The position numbers and the translations under genes were made by a program. Shown here piece after piece: positions 1 to 11,356 of a stretch of 64,000 nt of DNA (position 1 is the first letter of the stretch; each line of letters begins with the position of its first letter). Location of the stretch: the NCBI RefSeq assembly GCF_932526225.1, contig NC_064038.1, forward strand, positions 9,981,070-10,045,069, read 5' to 3'. The notes beneath the pieces were generated by a model. It saw nothing but the letters and a program-made list of their open reading frames with translations. It did no database searches and was not told the DNA's origin. This DNA comes from Nematostella vectensis (Eukaryota > Cnidaria > Anthozoa > Actiniaria > Edwardsiidae).

Positions 1-41
1 TCCTTAATAAGAAATAACCCACTTTTTGGTGGCCAAGATGG
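1..41. repeat. End of a dispersed repeat family (TTCCTTAATAAGAAATGACCC type)
   Basis: The window opens inside a copy of a repeat whose end reads TCCTTAATAAGAAATAACCC, followed by a 'ggtggccaag' segment. Related ends occur at 6792-6865, 11056-11112, 18855-18915 and, degenerate, near 37285-37315. The family looks like a short non-autonomous element. The rest of 42-599 holds short GACGGAC/GATGGA-like simple sequence and C-rich runs. It is probably intron or downstream sequence of the minus-strand LDLa-Ig gene; I see no exon in it. Confidence 0.6.
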
Positions 42-599
42 AAAGACTTACTGTCAGATAGATGGACGGATGTAAACAAAGCTGAGATACGCACGTGCGG
101 ATGTATAAATGAATGGATGAATTGACAGGAGGAACAGAATGAAAGTCAGACGGACGGACGAAAAGATGCAGAAAGTGAAGGAGGGACGAAGATATAAACG
201 GATGGATTAATTAAAAGATAGACGGAGAAGATTTGAACGGATTCAATAGTCGAGGGAGCATGGGAAAAGTTAATCAAACGACCCTCAAGTTGTGATTGAT
301 CGTTTGAAGCCAAATAAAATAGAGAGTAAGGAAAGGGTGTTATCTGATCTTACCCCAATCAATACGCTTTGCCGCCCTCCCCCTCCCCTCCCTACGAAGG
401 GGAAAATGAGAGAGGGGGGCGGTGATTTGACTCAGACACCGTTTGTTGAACCTTTATTTATGTCCCCCCTCCAAGGACAAATGGTAGATGAGGGTGTGGC
501 CACCCCCTACCCCCTACCCCTACCCCCATCGGCTCCCAGAAATAAAACACTAACAGGAGAAGATGAAAGAGACGGTGCTTTGTGAAGTGTTAGGGGTAC

Positions 600-3500
600 C
601 TTTTACCACGATGACCTGGAACCCTTGTTGCTGTTCCCCTTGGGCGCCAGGGGTGGACGCCGAACAGATGTAGCGGTATACGTTGCTGTCGTCATCGACG
701 GTCATGTTATGAATGTGTAGCACCGTTGTACGCGTAAGGCCTGGGCACCAAAAAATATCATTAATTCCCCTTCTCAAAAAGGCCCATAATGCTATGGTGA
801 CGCGCAACGCTTTTTTATTTCGCGCCTTTTAGGGGTTAAAAATGGTGGGAATAGGTGCCAATGGTGGGGTTAAAAATAAGATTTCTTATAGAGCACCTCT
901 GTCATTATTACATGTGAGTCTATTCTTGATGCGCGCTTCTCTAAAGTTGTTCGCTTTGAAATACTTACCAATAGACTTATTTGCGGTGGAGTTCGTCTGA
1001 TACACTCGCGCAGTGTTTGGGATATCCACGTACTGGTACAAACTGTCTCTTCTCTTAAATTTCACAACGGCCGGATAAGTACCGTCGTTGCGAGCAGTGC
1101 AGGGGATTTGGACTGAGTCACCGACCATGCCCCAAACATTAGGGGGGTAAGGCCATGCAATGAGCAGCCCTACAGATAAAACAACAGGTTAGCCTGGACA
1201 CGCCCCACAAACCAAGAGGTACAGTGGCCAACAATCGGACAATAACAGTACATGTCCAGTAATGTCCCACAAACCAAGAATGTCACGTGTGCCTCCTTCT
1301 TTAATTCTTTAAATCATTGCACGTGATACTTACATCATATTTTTTTTGCTATGATCACTTGCTTGTCACGTGCCACTTACCACATCCCTTCTCGTCGGAT
1401 GCGTCTGGGCAATCAATCTTGCCATTGCAATGCTCGTTTCTATCGATACAAGTCCCGTCGCGGCATTCATACTTGCTACCAGGACATGTTGAGACTGGAT
1501 TAAAAAAAATATTAAAATTTAATTATAGTGGTCGACAGAAAACAAAAAGGTCTGGGCATCTGTTTTTGGGGGGAGTAGGTGTGCGGGGGAGGGGATGGGG
1601 AGGGGGGCTTTGTTACAAGGGTACCAGACCAGACCGGGCGTATCTCATAAAGACTACGACATTACCATACTTAGGTAGGCTTGTCCCATCCAAATTCTTT
1701 CTTAAATAATACCACCTGTGTGTAGGGCTGTCCCAAAGATGCTCCAATTTTTTTTAAAAAGATGCTCCAAAAAATCCTCGAAAAAGAAAGCAAAAGTACT
1801 CTTTTTTTACAAAAGATGCCTGGAAAGAGAAAAGTGCCGCAAATCCTACGTTCTTTTCTCTTTGTCTTTAACACTTTCCTTGTCGATTCGCGCTTCGGTG
1901 TTTTCGCGTTGTTCGTTTGTAAAAACGACCAAAACAACGCGAGTAGCCAAGACCCCGAATACAAGCACAAACGAGAAACACTACGAAAAAGCCTCTGTTA
2001 GCAGGGTTCGCAAATCCTAAAAGTTGCTAAAAAAGTTGCCGAGCATCTCTTGGACAGCCCTAATTGTGCGTGTCCCATCACACCATTACCCTTGAAATAT
2101 CCAAATGCTACCGCGCAAAAGATAAATTTAAGGGACTTCATCCCATCATAAAACTATACCCCAGAAGCAAGATGATTATCTGTCGATTTCTTAAAAATGT
2201 TACATATCCTATTATGATAAGGTTGGCGAAAAATTCAGAGGCGAGGGCCGTCGAAGGGGTAGAATACAGAATCATTTGTTTTCGCCCTTAGTTTTGTCTT
2301 GCCTTTTCTGAGGCCAGTGATCGTCAAGCTTCAAAAAGGGGGGCCCCTCCCAGGGGCCGATCTAGTGATTGGCTGAGAGGGGTCTTGGCTAAGGTCCGCT
2401 ACTGTTTTATTGATATACCAATCAATTCATCAGAAGCTCGGAAATCGTTCTTTTTTTTTTCACTCTCTGAAGCTAATCTCCGAGCACTCGATAGATCAGA
2501 TTACCAAAATGGCTTTTTGAAAGCTTTAGTGTCTTATTTTTTATCCTTATTAAAAATTTTCAACAAACCCTAAGCACCATGGCAACATTCCATCGATGCT
2601 ATCTATTTTAACCGAGATGACATTTCTGAAAGTTGGCAAACATACAAAACTAACAAGCCCAACCTCTCAAGTCGACATGCCAAAACACACCATTGACGAG
2701 CTGACAGAGAAATGTTTTCATTATCCAAAAAAAACATTAGACAACTCATTTATATGCTTGATTCAAGGTTTTTTTCTTCGTCCGCAAAAAATGGACCTTG
2801 AGTAGTGCCCGCAAAGGGTGATGGGTCTCTGATAAGGATAAGATTGGCTTTTGTTCCAAATGCTATTACATTCACGACCTTGTCTTCTTGCCGCAGTGAC
2901 ATAAATGGAAATCTATATAACGCTTGCATTTTTAAAGAGAATAGCTTGTCAGAAAACCTTTTTCCGTTTTACCGTATACATCAACGTTCTAATGTTCACA
3001 TCTATATAAACAGCTTGTCATTGTTGTTGGGGGCGTGTTAATTTGCTTCATATTTTTACTGGGTCATCCCTACCCTCAAGATCCGAATATTAAAATATTT
3101 CATATTATCATTCAAATATTGTACCAAGTGTGCCCCCAAACCATCGTTGGGACTTGAAGTAAAAGTATATTCGAACACAACAAACCTCCCATTATTCCTG
3201 ATTATGCAACATTATTTTCTAAATCATTACAAATTCCTTAGATAAAAAATTCCAAATTTAATTTGTTTATGTTTTGATAGAAAAAGTTTAAAGTCCATGT
3301 CTATTAAAACAACAAGTCCAATTTAGAATTTAAGCTCGGTTTACACCTCATGTCAAAGAGTAGCCCGGAATATTAATCTTAATATACCAAAATATATCAC
3401 GATACCCTCCTTCAATAAACGTATCTCAGACTGGAAGTTTAACTATAGATCGCTGTTACCAATAATCTCCAAGTCGTTTGTCAGACAAGGTTGATATTTC

Positions 3501-3937
3501 CACAAAAAAACATGACATGGGCTCAGATAATCAGGACCGTAGCAAACCCAGGAATCGAGGCGCTCGCCAAAAAAAAAAAAAACTAGTTCACTTATGTTGA
3601 GAGAGCTCTTGATCTTGGATGACATTACCTCGGTCGTGTTGAACATTTTGTCTTTGATGAAGTTTGTGTCTGTGGACGCTCCTTAATATGCTTTTTAGGG
3701 GATGCTTTTTAAGATGCGGAATATATAATTCACATTTTTCATCATAATTCGGATGATTTGATAAAATAACTCAGGATATATATGATTGCGTACAACACAA
3801 ACATTTGTATCGATGAAATTAAAAAGGAGTGTATTTCATTTAAAAACTTTAAGATATTTTTAAAACTTCTAAAAACTCTCACCTGTATTCTTGACGAAAA
3901 CTAAAAGGAGCACAAGAAGTGCGCCAAATTTTTTCAT
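600..3937 (-). CDS. LDLa-plus-Ig secreted or membrane protein, basigin-like N-terminal part (partial gene)
   Basis: Four exons are seen, all joined in phase 1: signal peptide 3937-3883 (starts MKKFGALLVLLLVFVK), LDL-receptor class A domain 1494-1381, first half of an Ig domain 1169-969, second half 740-600. Each is bounded by AG and GT. Opening at ATG 3937 gives a typical hydrophobic leader. The LDLa exon has six cysteines and the CxDxSDE calcium-box pattern (DCPDASDEKGC). The Ig halves align with exons 2 and 3 of the two neighbouring three-Ig genes (GDSVQIPC, then YRYICSAS). Later exons (other Ig domains, membrane segment) must lie before the window start. Intron 3882-1495 is long. The product is probably extracellular; ligand and function are unknown. 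Exon models are inferred without transcripts. Confidence 0.72.
1381..1494 (-). CDS. Exon encoding one LDL-receptor class A domain
   Basis: This 114-nt exon is phase 1 at both ends, so it can be gained or lost without changing frame. Its translation contains CPGSKYEC, CRDGTC, HCNGKIDC and PDASDEKGC, giving six cysteines and the acidic calcium-binding end of an LDLa repeat. It lies between the signal-peptide exon and the first Ig exon. The two complete three-Ig paralogs in the window go straight from signal peptide to Ig. Confidence 0.85.
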
Positions 3938-4512
3938 TTTGTCTCTTCTGTCTCGGCTCAAACGGAACCTATTCGGAGCAAAACGTTTCGAGCAGTGTTT
4001 CGACCTTGAGGTAACAGTCAATGTAAGATCAACAATAGAACGTGAGGATTAAATAGCGTCAAAAAATGCGTGACAATCTCCTAGACAAACAATAAAAGGT
4101 TGAAGTCCTCGGAGTTTGCACGGAACACCACTTGACTTTGCCCCATGCACGTCATACCTTATAGTTTTAGTTTATTAGCAGCTTTATACACAAAAGTACA
4201 TGGCTGTCACGCTAACAAACATTAATACAAATAAAAAGCAAGAGTCCAGCTAATTTTAGACTACCCATCCCTAGTTCAAAAACAGTCATATATAAATTTA
4301 GCAATCTCCCTCTGCGCTGTTATAGAAGTATTTATTAGGTTATGAAAAAGGAGGCTTTCATAAATATACCTTTTATCTTTTGTGACCTTAAGCCTGAGCC
4401 TTAGCTGAATCGTTCTAGGGTTCAAGGGGGGGGGGGGGGTGGGGGTGATTTATTAATATGAGATACTAAGACGGACTGTGTAGGGAACGATGCTGACTGA
4501 TTCCCGGGATTG

Positions 4513-4706
4513 GCTGAGGGTAAAGGCTGAGGGTAAAGGCTGAGGGTAAAGGCTGAGGGTAAAGGCTGAGGGTAAAGGCTGAAGCTACAAGGCTGAGGCT
4601 AAAGGCTGAGGCTAAAGGCTGAGGCTAAAGGCTGAGGGTAAAGGCTGAGGGTAAAGGCTGAGGGTAAAGGCTGAGGGTAAAGGCTGAGGGTAAAGGCTGA
4701 GAGTAA
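4513..4706. repeat. 12-bp minisatellite (GGCTGAGGGTAA)n
   Basis: About sixteen contiguous copies of GGCTGAGGGTAA occur, with a few variant units (GAAGCTACAA, GAGGCTAAA). The array sits between the LDLa-Ig gene start and the last visible exon of the next minus-strand Ig gene. The surrounding 3938-6009 also has G- and C-rich runs at 4430, 5030-5130 and 5770. I found no basigin-type transmembrane exon there on the minus strand. Confidence 0.9.
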
Positions 4707-6009
4707 AGTGGGTGCAGTACGTGCACTGCCCCCAGGCCCGTCACCAGGATTTTTCTTGGGGGATGCGGAATCCGAAAAAGGGGACCTAATTTTTCCGGGG
4801 AGGGAGGGATGGGGGGTGAGTTCTCTGATAAAAATCTGACCATCCCCGAAAGAACAAAGAGGGATGTTTTATGCCTTTTGAGTATCTCCACGGAACGTTT
4901 ATTGTCGGATTTGGCTACAAACCAGAGTGATCTAGCTTATGCTTTATAGTTTAATCTACAAAAGAGCACGCCTATTGAGAACCAAAAGTGGACCTTCGGC
5001 CGTTGTGGAGGTTCGCACCCCCTGCACCCCCCACCCCCTGGGTACGGGCCTGCCCCCCCTCCCCCTCCCCCACCCCACCACTCCCCCCCCTCCCACCACC
5101 ACCACCACCACACACACACTCCTCCCCTCACCCTGTACGCGCCTGGATTCACGCCCAAAAAACATGCGATGTGAGAAGCATAAGTCATGTATTTATTGTA
5201 GTAACTAACGAATTTCAATCGCCGGCTAAAAATCGCCTGTCCGTCTGCTGCCGCGGCGGAGAATTCGCCGATATCAAGACGTCTGATTCGTCCGATACTG
5301 GCGATCAAATTCGCTGGTGATCGCCGCCGATGTGGCTCGAACAAGCGTACACAATCACCTCGTGTGTCATAGGCTAAAGACTCATTGACTATTTGTCTTT
5401 TATGAAACTGATCGAATATTATTGTAAACAGGTAAAGTGGACCTTGCACTACGTATGTCGTTGTATCGAGCTAAACCAGTTGAATATAGCATATGATACT
5501 CCACAGGACGCCCGAAATGGAAACTATGATCACGCTGCACTTGCTTGACTCTGAAATAAAAAGAATGAAAAAAAAAAAACCACTTATCACAATTTTCAAC
5601 GAGTTCCGTTGAAAGACCACAACTAAGCAAGCGAGAGGTATCAAAAATCAGCGGTGTAGGCAGGATTATGAACAGGAGGGGGCCCAAAAGTGACTTTCAA
5701 TGCATTTTCTTCTGTATTTTAGATAATATGTATCATAGCTTTACTGTATTTTTGGCTGCTAGAAAGTAAGGGGGGACCGGGCCCCCTTGGCCACCCCCCT
5801 GGTTACGCCCCTGAAAAGAACGAGTTTATAAAAAAAGTACTCATTTTAAAAGGTATAATGTTAATAATTGTTCATCAATCAGCATTATGTCTGAAAAGTT
5901 CTTCTGTTCTCATACGCGGCCGTCATTGATGGCACTCGTGGCAACAGAAGATTTATTTCACATTTCTCTAAGGACGCATGTTTTCACGCAATCCCATTCG
6001 CTAACTTAC

Positions 6010-9000
6010 CGAGCACAAACTCTTGACAGCTGCTTGTGTCCTCGGTCGAGCTGTTGTCATTTCTGATGCAGCAGTAATAGAGACCTCGGTCCTCGTCCTC
6101 GAGAGGGTCGATGGAAAGGTTAAAGCCTGAGTAGGGAGATGCTTTGGAGAAAGTGAACCTTGATGCAACGGCTGTAAAAAGAGAGGTAGAGATTTCTCGT
6201 GATTAAGGATAAAAAGGTGAACGAAGAAACAGAATCAGAGACATAAAAGACGGACAAAAAGTCAGACGCAAAAACAAAACGATAGATGGACTGATGACGG
6301 ACGAACGGTTGAATGAACGTCAGACAGACACAGAGGGATAATCCAGGCGCATAACCAGGATTGGCCGGGAGGGGAATGCGCAGGCATAGGTATCACACGG
6401 AAAAACACGACATGACCCTTCAAATAAGCCCATTTCACATCGAATAAGGCGGAGAATTTCTCTGAGTACTAAGTAACTTATAGCAAACAAAATATCAAGT
6501 GCGACTTTTTTTAAAATTGATGCGACTTTTTGTAAAGTGTCATTGAAATTTGAGCTTTTCGTCCCTAAACTGGAAAAATTAAGGAAAAATTATCTTAAAA
6601 AGTCAAAATCTGGTTATGTGCACTTCGGCCTCACGTTATTTGTGTTTTGAAAATCAGCCCGTAATACAAGGAACCTATAGCCATTGTAAGAAATTGTGTC
6701 TTCCCTCTCTATCTAGAATTGCGCGTTTTCCAGGTTTTTCCGTCATGTCCGCAGTCATAGGTATCACACGGAAAAAGGTTAGTATTTGAAGATTCCTTAA
6801 TAAGAAATGACCCACTTTTTTGCCGCCAAGGGGGGGGGGGGGTGCGGACCCCCCTGTGTACGCGTCTGCTTACATGAGAAGGACAGAATGAGAAAGAATG
6901 ACAGAATGAGAGAGAATGACAGAATGAGAGAGAATGACAGAATGAGAGAGAATGACAGAATGAGAGAGAATGACAGAATGAGAGAGAATGACAGAATTAG
7001 AGAGAATGACAGAATGAGAGAGAATGACAGAATGAGAGGGAATGACAGAATGAGAGAGAATGACAGAATGAGAGGGAATGACAGAATGAGAGAGAATGAC
7101 AGAATGAGAGGGAATGACAGAATGAGAGAGAATGACAGCATGAGAGAGAATGACAGAATGAGAGAGAATGACAGAATGAGAGAGAACGACAGAATGAGAG
7201 AGAATGACAGAATGAGAGAGAATGACAGAATGAGAGGGAATGACAGAATGAGAGAGAATGACAGAATGAGAGAGAATGACAAAATGAGAGAGAATGACAG
7301 AATGAGAGAGAATGACAGAATGAGAGAGAATGACAGAATGAGAGAGAATGAGAGAGAATGAGAGAATGAGAGAATGAGAGAGAATGACAGAGAATGACAG
7401 AATGAGAGAGAATGAGAGAGAATGACAGAATGAGAGGGAATGACAGAATGAGAGAGAATGACAGAATGAGAGGGAATGACAGAATGAGAGAGAATGACAG
7501 AATGAGAGAGAATGACAGAATGAGAGAATGACAGAATGAAAGAGAATGACAGAATGAGAGAGAATGAGAGAGAATGACAGAATGAGAGGGAATGACAGAA
7601 TGAGAGAGAATGACAGAATGAGAGAGAATGACAGAATGACAGAATGAGAGAGAATGACAGAATGAGAGAGAATGACAAAATGAGAGAGAATGACAGAATG
7701 AGAGAGAATGACAGAATGAGAGAGAATGACAGAATGACAGAGAATGACAGAATGAGAGAGAATGACAGAATGAGAGAGAATGAGAGAGAATGACAGAATG
7801 AGAGAGAATGACAGAATGAGAGAGAATGACAGAATGAGAGAGAATGACAGAATGAGAGGGAATGACAGAATGAGAGAGAATGACAGAATGAGAGAGAATG
7901 ACAGAATGAGAGAGAATGACAGAATGAGAGAGAATGACAGAATGAGAGAGAATGACAGAATTAGAGAGAATGACAGAATGAGAGAGAATGACAGAATGAG
8001 AGGGAATGACAGAATGAGAGAGAATGACAGAATGACAGAATGAGAGAGAATGACAGAATGAGAGAGAATGACAAATGCGCACAGAGTAAGGGCCGGACGA
8101 AGACTGACGGAAAGACATAACAACAGGCGTCGAACGGACATACGTGTACGGACGGATGGGTAAAACTTACCTGTCTGATTTAACACCTCCGTTTTGCCGC
8201 CAGTCTGAGCAGTTTTAGTCTTCCAAATAATGTCTATCGGATTGCCCTCAGCTGAGCACTGCATTTCAGCTTGCCCTCCACTCTCGAATTCCAATGCAGT
8301 CATTTGTACCTTTGTGAACCTCGGTGTTACTGAAACGGTATGACGACATGATAAAAATGCTTCATCTTGTGTGACATTGTGTGATTTCCTTGGCGCCTCA
8401 ACTAGTTAACATCCTCTTACACCCAAAGTTTCCCGGGTCCGTTTGACCGCGGCGCCCTGGTCACGAAGGATAAGTGGTTGACTTATTCAGCCTACCTTGA
8501 ATGGTAATGTTGCCATAGATCTTGTAAGGCCTGGTATTCCTAAGTTTTGCCGTAAGAACACAGGTGTAGACGCCAGCCTTCTCAGGTTTATCAATCTTTA
8601 TCACCAAATTATCCAGTTTGTCTCTGTCGGGACATAAGGTTTCATCGATAACCTTGTCGTCTTTGATCCAAGCTGAGTGGTCTATCGAGTTCCATAAGCT
8701 ATTAGAGCCCATAGTCACGTTACATCCCAAGTTGATGGATTCTCCAAACTTGACAGTCTCTCCCTCAGAGACTTGGATGGTTGGGATTTCAGAACCTTTT
8801 AGAATAACACATATACTTCGCTCGTCATTTAACTAAAAGCTCTAAGGACTATATAAAAGCTAGTTACAGAGCTGTAGCAGGCATCAAAATATTGGGGGAG
8901 GGGCATAAAACAGAAAAAACTAAGAATATATTTTGAGGCACAGCCACGCCCCTACTGGTCATTTCCTTTTTATTTTTTCAAATAGGGGGCACGTGCCCTC

Positions 9001-11356
9001 AGTGCCCCACCCCCCCCCCCCCCCCCCCCCCCCAGCCACGGCCCAGAGTTTTTTACAGCTGATTCGGCAATGGTCGCCTTCGCCGAGAAATTTGTTGTTT
9101 TAGCGCGCACAAAAAGCTAGCTCCCTGTGGCCATCCTGCCTTGAATTTCTGAATGCGTTAAGTTGTTTTGATTCATTAGTCTTGATTTCATGCTAGGGGA
9201 AAGCGGTGGTGGTTCCGGCCGTTGTTCCTGGGCCAATGAGGCGATTTCAGCATGTGAGATTAGAAAAAGACATTGCGGCCGGTGGGGGGGGGGTATTTTT
9301 GGCAAGAAGTGCTGTTACAACGCGCTTGCGTATAGTTGGGTTATTCTCTCTCAAGACAACATGACGATACTGAATGAAGAGCTAGCAGGGGCGTACGCAG
9401 GATTTTAACAAGTTGCAGTCAAAACATTCAGAAGCTGAATTAGGGCGTGGCCACTCATCCCGCACCCCCGTGAATATTTCATAGCTTTTGGATTTGAAAT
9501 TGGCGTCAATGCGTCAGACGTTTGAGAATATTATATGATCCTTTGTCATCCTCGATCTGAAATAGGACTTCAGTCGTCGCGTGGCACTGAACGACATAAC
9601 AATATGTTTGGAAATCATCTGTAGACTGCCATGATTAAAAACATTATAGTTTTTATCCTCATCATATATATAAACCTACGTACATAAAAATGAATGAGTA
9701 AACATTTGATTTTTTCCCCTCGTTATGCAAATAAGATCGCCAAATTATTTTGCAGTCCAGTGACTGCAGATCTATTGGCTGCGTACGCCCCTGGCTAGAA
9801 AATTGACAGGTTATGACAATTCTGCTCCCGGAATATCTTCGTTAAGCTAGATTCGCGTTAGTTAGCATGCTGTTCGCTTATCAACTCGACCCAATCCCCC
9901 GCGCAAAGTAAGAATGATGGCGAATTATACGTACAGAATAATCAAAGGAAGGCAAGTAAAACTTACGCTCGATCACGGTGACCATGAATCCAAAAGTATC
10001 TTTGGCAAGAGCCCAGGGATCATCACCACTAGCATTGTAGGCTTCACACAGGTAGCGCCCACCATTCTTTGTGTCGTCATTCAAGGTGACATTCTTGATA
10101 TGCAACGTGGTGGACACTTTCCGGCCATCCACTTGAATTGTGAGATTAGATAGGTGTGTATACCTTTTTTGTCATTTTAAAGTTCACTTATTGTACACAC
10201 ACACAAGGATAGTTTGGCTTAGTCGTCGGTTAATCCTATATTGACATCCTTTATCATCGTTAGTAGAGTCTCCCTCTACAACATGGATTTGTGGTTTAAA
10301 GCACTTCGTCCTTATCTTATCACACGCTACCAAGGACTTAAGACTTACTTGCTTTCTTGGTTGTAAAGTAGGTGTGTCCATTTGGGCCCTCATCAGTGAT
10401 CTGTTTTGTCCCCCCTAAATCTAGAGTCTGGACAAACTTGATAACTGGTCTACTACTGGCATCATTTTTGTCAAATGCTACACAAGTGACTGCAGTATTC
10501 TCTCCTTCGATCGGGTAGACGTTGTCAGGCCACGGCTTAATAATTCTTATAGCACCTGAAATAGAGAACAAATACAAGAAAGCATAATTAGACAATGATA
10601 AAAGCTTGCATACACGCTTGTCTTAACTCAGCAATTCTACAATGTATCCAGGCATATATGTGCACATTTCAGGCCCGCAGTGTGTTCAATACTATAAAGC
10701 ATAAGCGAATCAGACAAAAAAAATCATCATTCTAGATCACTTGGTATATCATAAATCTATAAATCAAACGTTTATGTAGCCAAATCCGATAATCAATGTC
10801 CCTAAATGATAATGATAATGCAATCTTCTTTCGGGTGTGGTCCGATTTTTCTATCAAAAACTAACCCCTCCCCCCCACCCAATGTATCATATTTACGTAT
10901 TGTTTAGTAGTAGTTGTTTTTACGTAGTCGTATTTACATGGAAAAATTGATAAATACATGAGTAAACACGACTGCTCGGTTCAAGCCTTTCGTGATATCG
11001 CTACAAAGGAATTCTAACTTCAAAAACGGAGGGGGTGGTGGTGGGTAAGCGCTAACAGTTGCGCCCCCCCCCTGGCGGCCAAAAAGTGGGTCATTTCTTA
11101 TTAAGGAATCTTCACTATGATTTTTCCATATGATACCATCTATCTTGAATTTGGTCTAAATTTTTAGTCATGTTTATACAGAGAACAAAAAGATTCGAGA
11201 AATACAAGATATAGATAACGAAATGTCGTTGAGTTTATAGGAAAGCCACACGTTTAATGTAATTAGATAGCAATAACAAGACCCACCTCGAGCATGAGAT
11301 GCCAGCGAAATGAAGACAAGTAGCACATAAACTAAACAGCTGGTTGAGATGGTCAT
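6010..11356 (-). CDS. Three-Ig basigin/neuroplastin-like gene without a visible transmembrane exon
   Basis: Exons, all phase 1: signal peptide 11356-11287; Ig1 10555-10349 and 10131-9967; Ig2 8795-8496; Ig3 8329-8171 and 6171-6010. The leader starts MTISTSCLVYVLLVFISL. Ig cysteines are visible: VTCVAF and YLCEAY in Ig1, LGCNV, AWIKD and YTCVLT in Ig2, MQCSAEGNP, IIWK and YYCCIR in Ig3. The exon plan and much of exons 2-4 match the plus-strand gene at 13799-20598, which lies head to head with it. After exon 6 there is a good GTAAGT donor, but no exon like the paralogs' membrane exon could be found before the next gene starts at 3937; read-through meets a stop within about ten codons. It may be soluble, truncated, or use an unrecognised last exon. 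Intron 5 carries a 1.2-kb satellite. Confidence 0.78.
6428..6715. repeat. Dispersed ~290-bp repeat, copy 1
   Basis: The segment shares long runs with 16243-16530, for example TTTTTTTAAAATTGATGCGA and CCATTGTAAGAAATTGTGTC. Both copies face the same way on the + strand although their host genes face opposite ways and the introns differ (intron 5 here, intron 3 there). So it is a mobile or dispersed repeat, not leftover intron homology. Confidence 0.7.
6792..6865. repeat. Dispersed repeat end, TTCCTTAATAAGAAATGACCC ... GTACGCGTCTGC
   Basis: This is a compact copy showing both the TTCCTTAATAAGAAATGACCC part and the poly-G followed by CCCCCCTGTGTACGCGTCTGC. The same 'gacgcgtacacaggggg' string, reversed, is the core of the 32-bp array at 37041-37284. 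The satellite that fills intron 5 starts directly after it. Confidence 0.65.
6887..8072. repeat. 18-bp satellite (AGAATGACAGAATGAGAG)n, about 1.2 kb
   Basis: Roughly 65 near-identical copies of an 18-bp purine-rich unit form an uninterrupted array, with shorter variants of 8-10 bp around 7340-7410 and 7620-7640. Variants GAGGGAATG and AATTAGAG recur at intervals, suggesting block amplification. It lies wholly in intron 5 (8170-6172) of the minus-strand three-Ig gene. Long open frames here on both strands come only from the repeat. Confidence 0.95.
8895..9045. repeat. Dispersed 'GTGCCCC ... CCAGTAGGGGCGTGGC' repeat (reversed copy)
   Basis: It contains CACAGCCACGCCCCTACTGG, then TCATTTCCTTTTTATTTTTTC, GGCACGTGCCCTCAGTGCCCC and a poly-C run. 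Related copies are at 24835-24990, 25965-26115 and 40110-40205. The family resembles a short hAT-like non-autonomous element. Ends and target duplication are not resolved here. Confidence 0.6.
9381..9798. mobile_element. MITE family A, copy 1, with 5-bp target duplication GCTAG
   Basis: Element 9386-9793 starts CAGGGGCGTACGCAG and ends CTGCGTACGCCCCTG, a perfect 15-bp terminal inverted repeat. It is flanked by GCTAG at 9381-9385 and 9794-9798. The interior matches the copy at 21794-22159 (for example GATTTTAACAAGTTGCAGTC near the left end). It lies in intron 3 of the minus-strand three-Ig gene and encodes no protein. Confidence 0.88.
11056..11112. repeat. Dispersed repeat end, reversed copy
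   Basis: The sequence GCGCCCCCCCCCTGGCGGCC then AAAAAGTGGGTCATTTCTTATTAAGGAATC is the reverse complement of the repeat end seen at 1-41 and 6792-6865. It sits in intron 1 of the minus-strand three-Ig gene. Confidence 0.7.

Noticed and set aside
4937-5449. Gly/Trp-rich and Pro/Thr-rich frames
   Set aside because: They come from C-rich and CCA/CA simple sequence at 5020-5130 and have no domain or splice support.
6797-8303. Long open frames on both strands (Ser/Leu/Ile/Phe/His-rich and MRENDR-type repeats)
   Set aside because: They are translations of the 18-bp satellite; the repeat length keeps frames open. Only 8329-8171 at one end is a real exon.
600-11356. Treating the LDLa-Ig gene and the neighbouring minus-strand three-Ig gene as one gene
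   Set aside because: Each has its own signal-peptide exon (3937 and 11356), and the second would follow the Ig domains of the first, so two genes are more likely.
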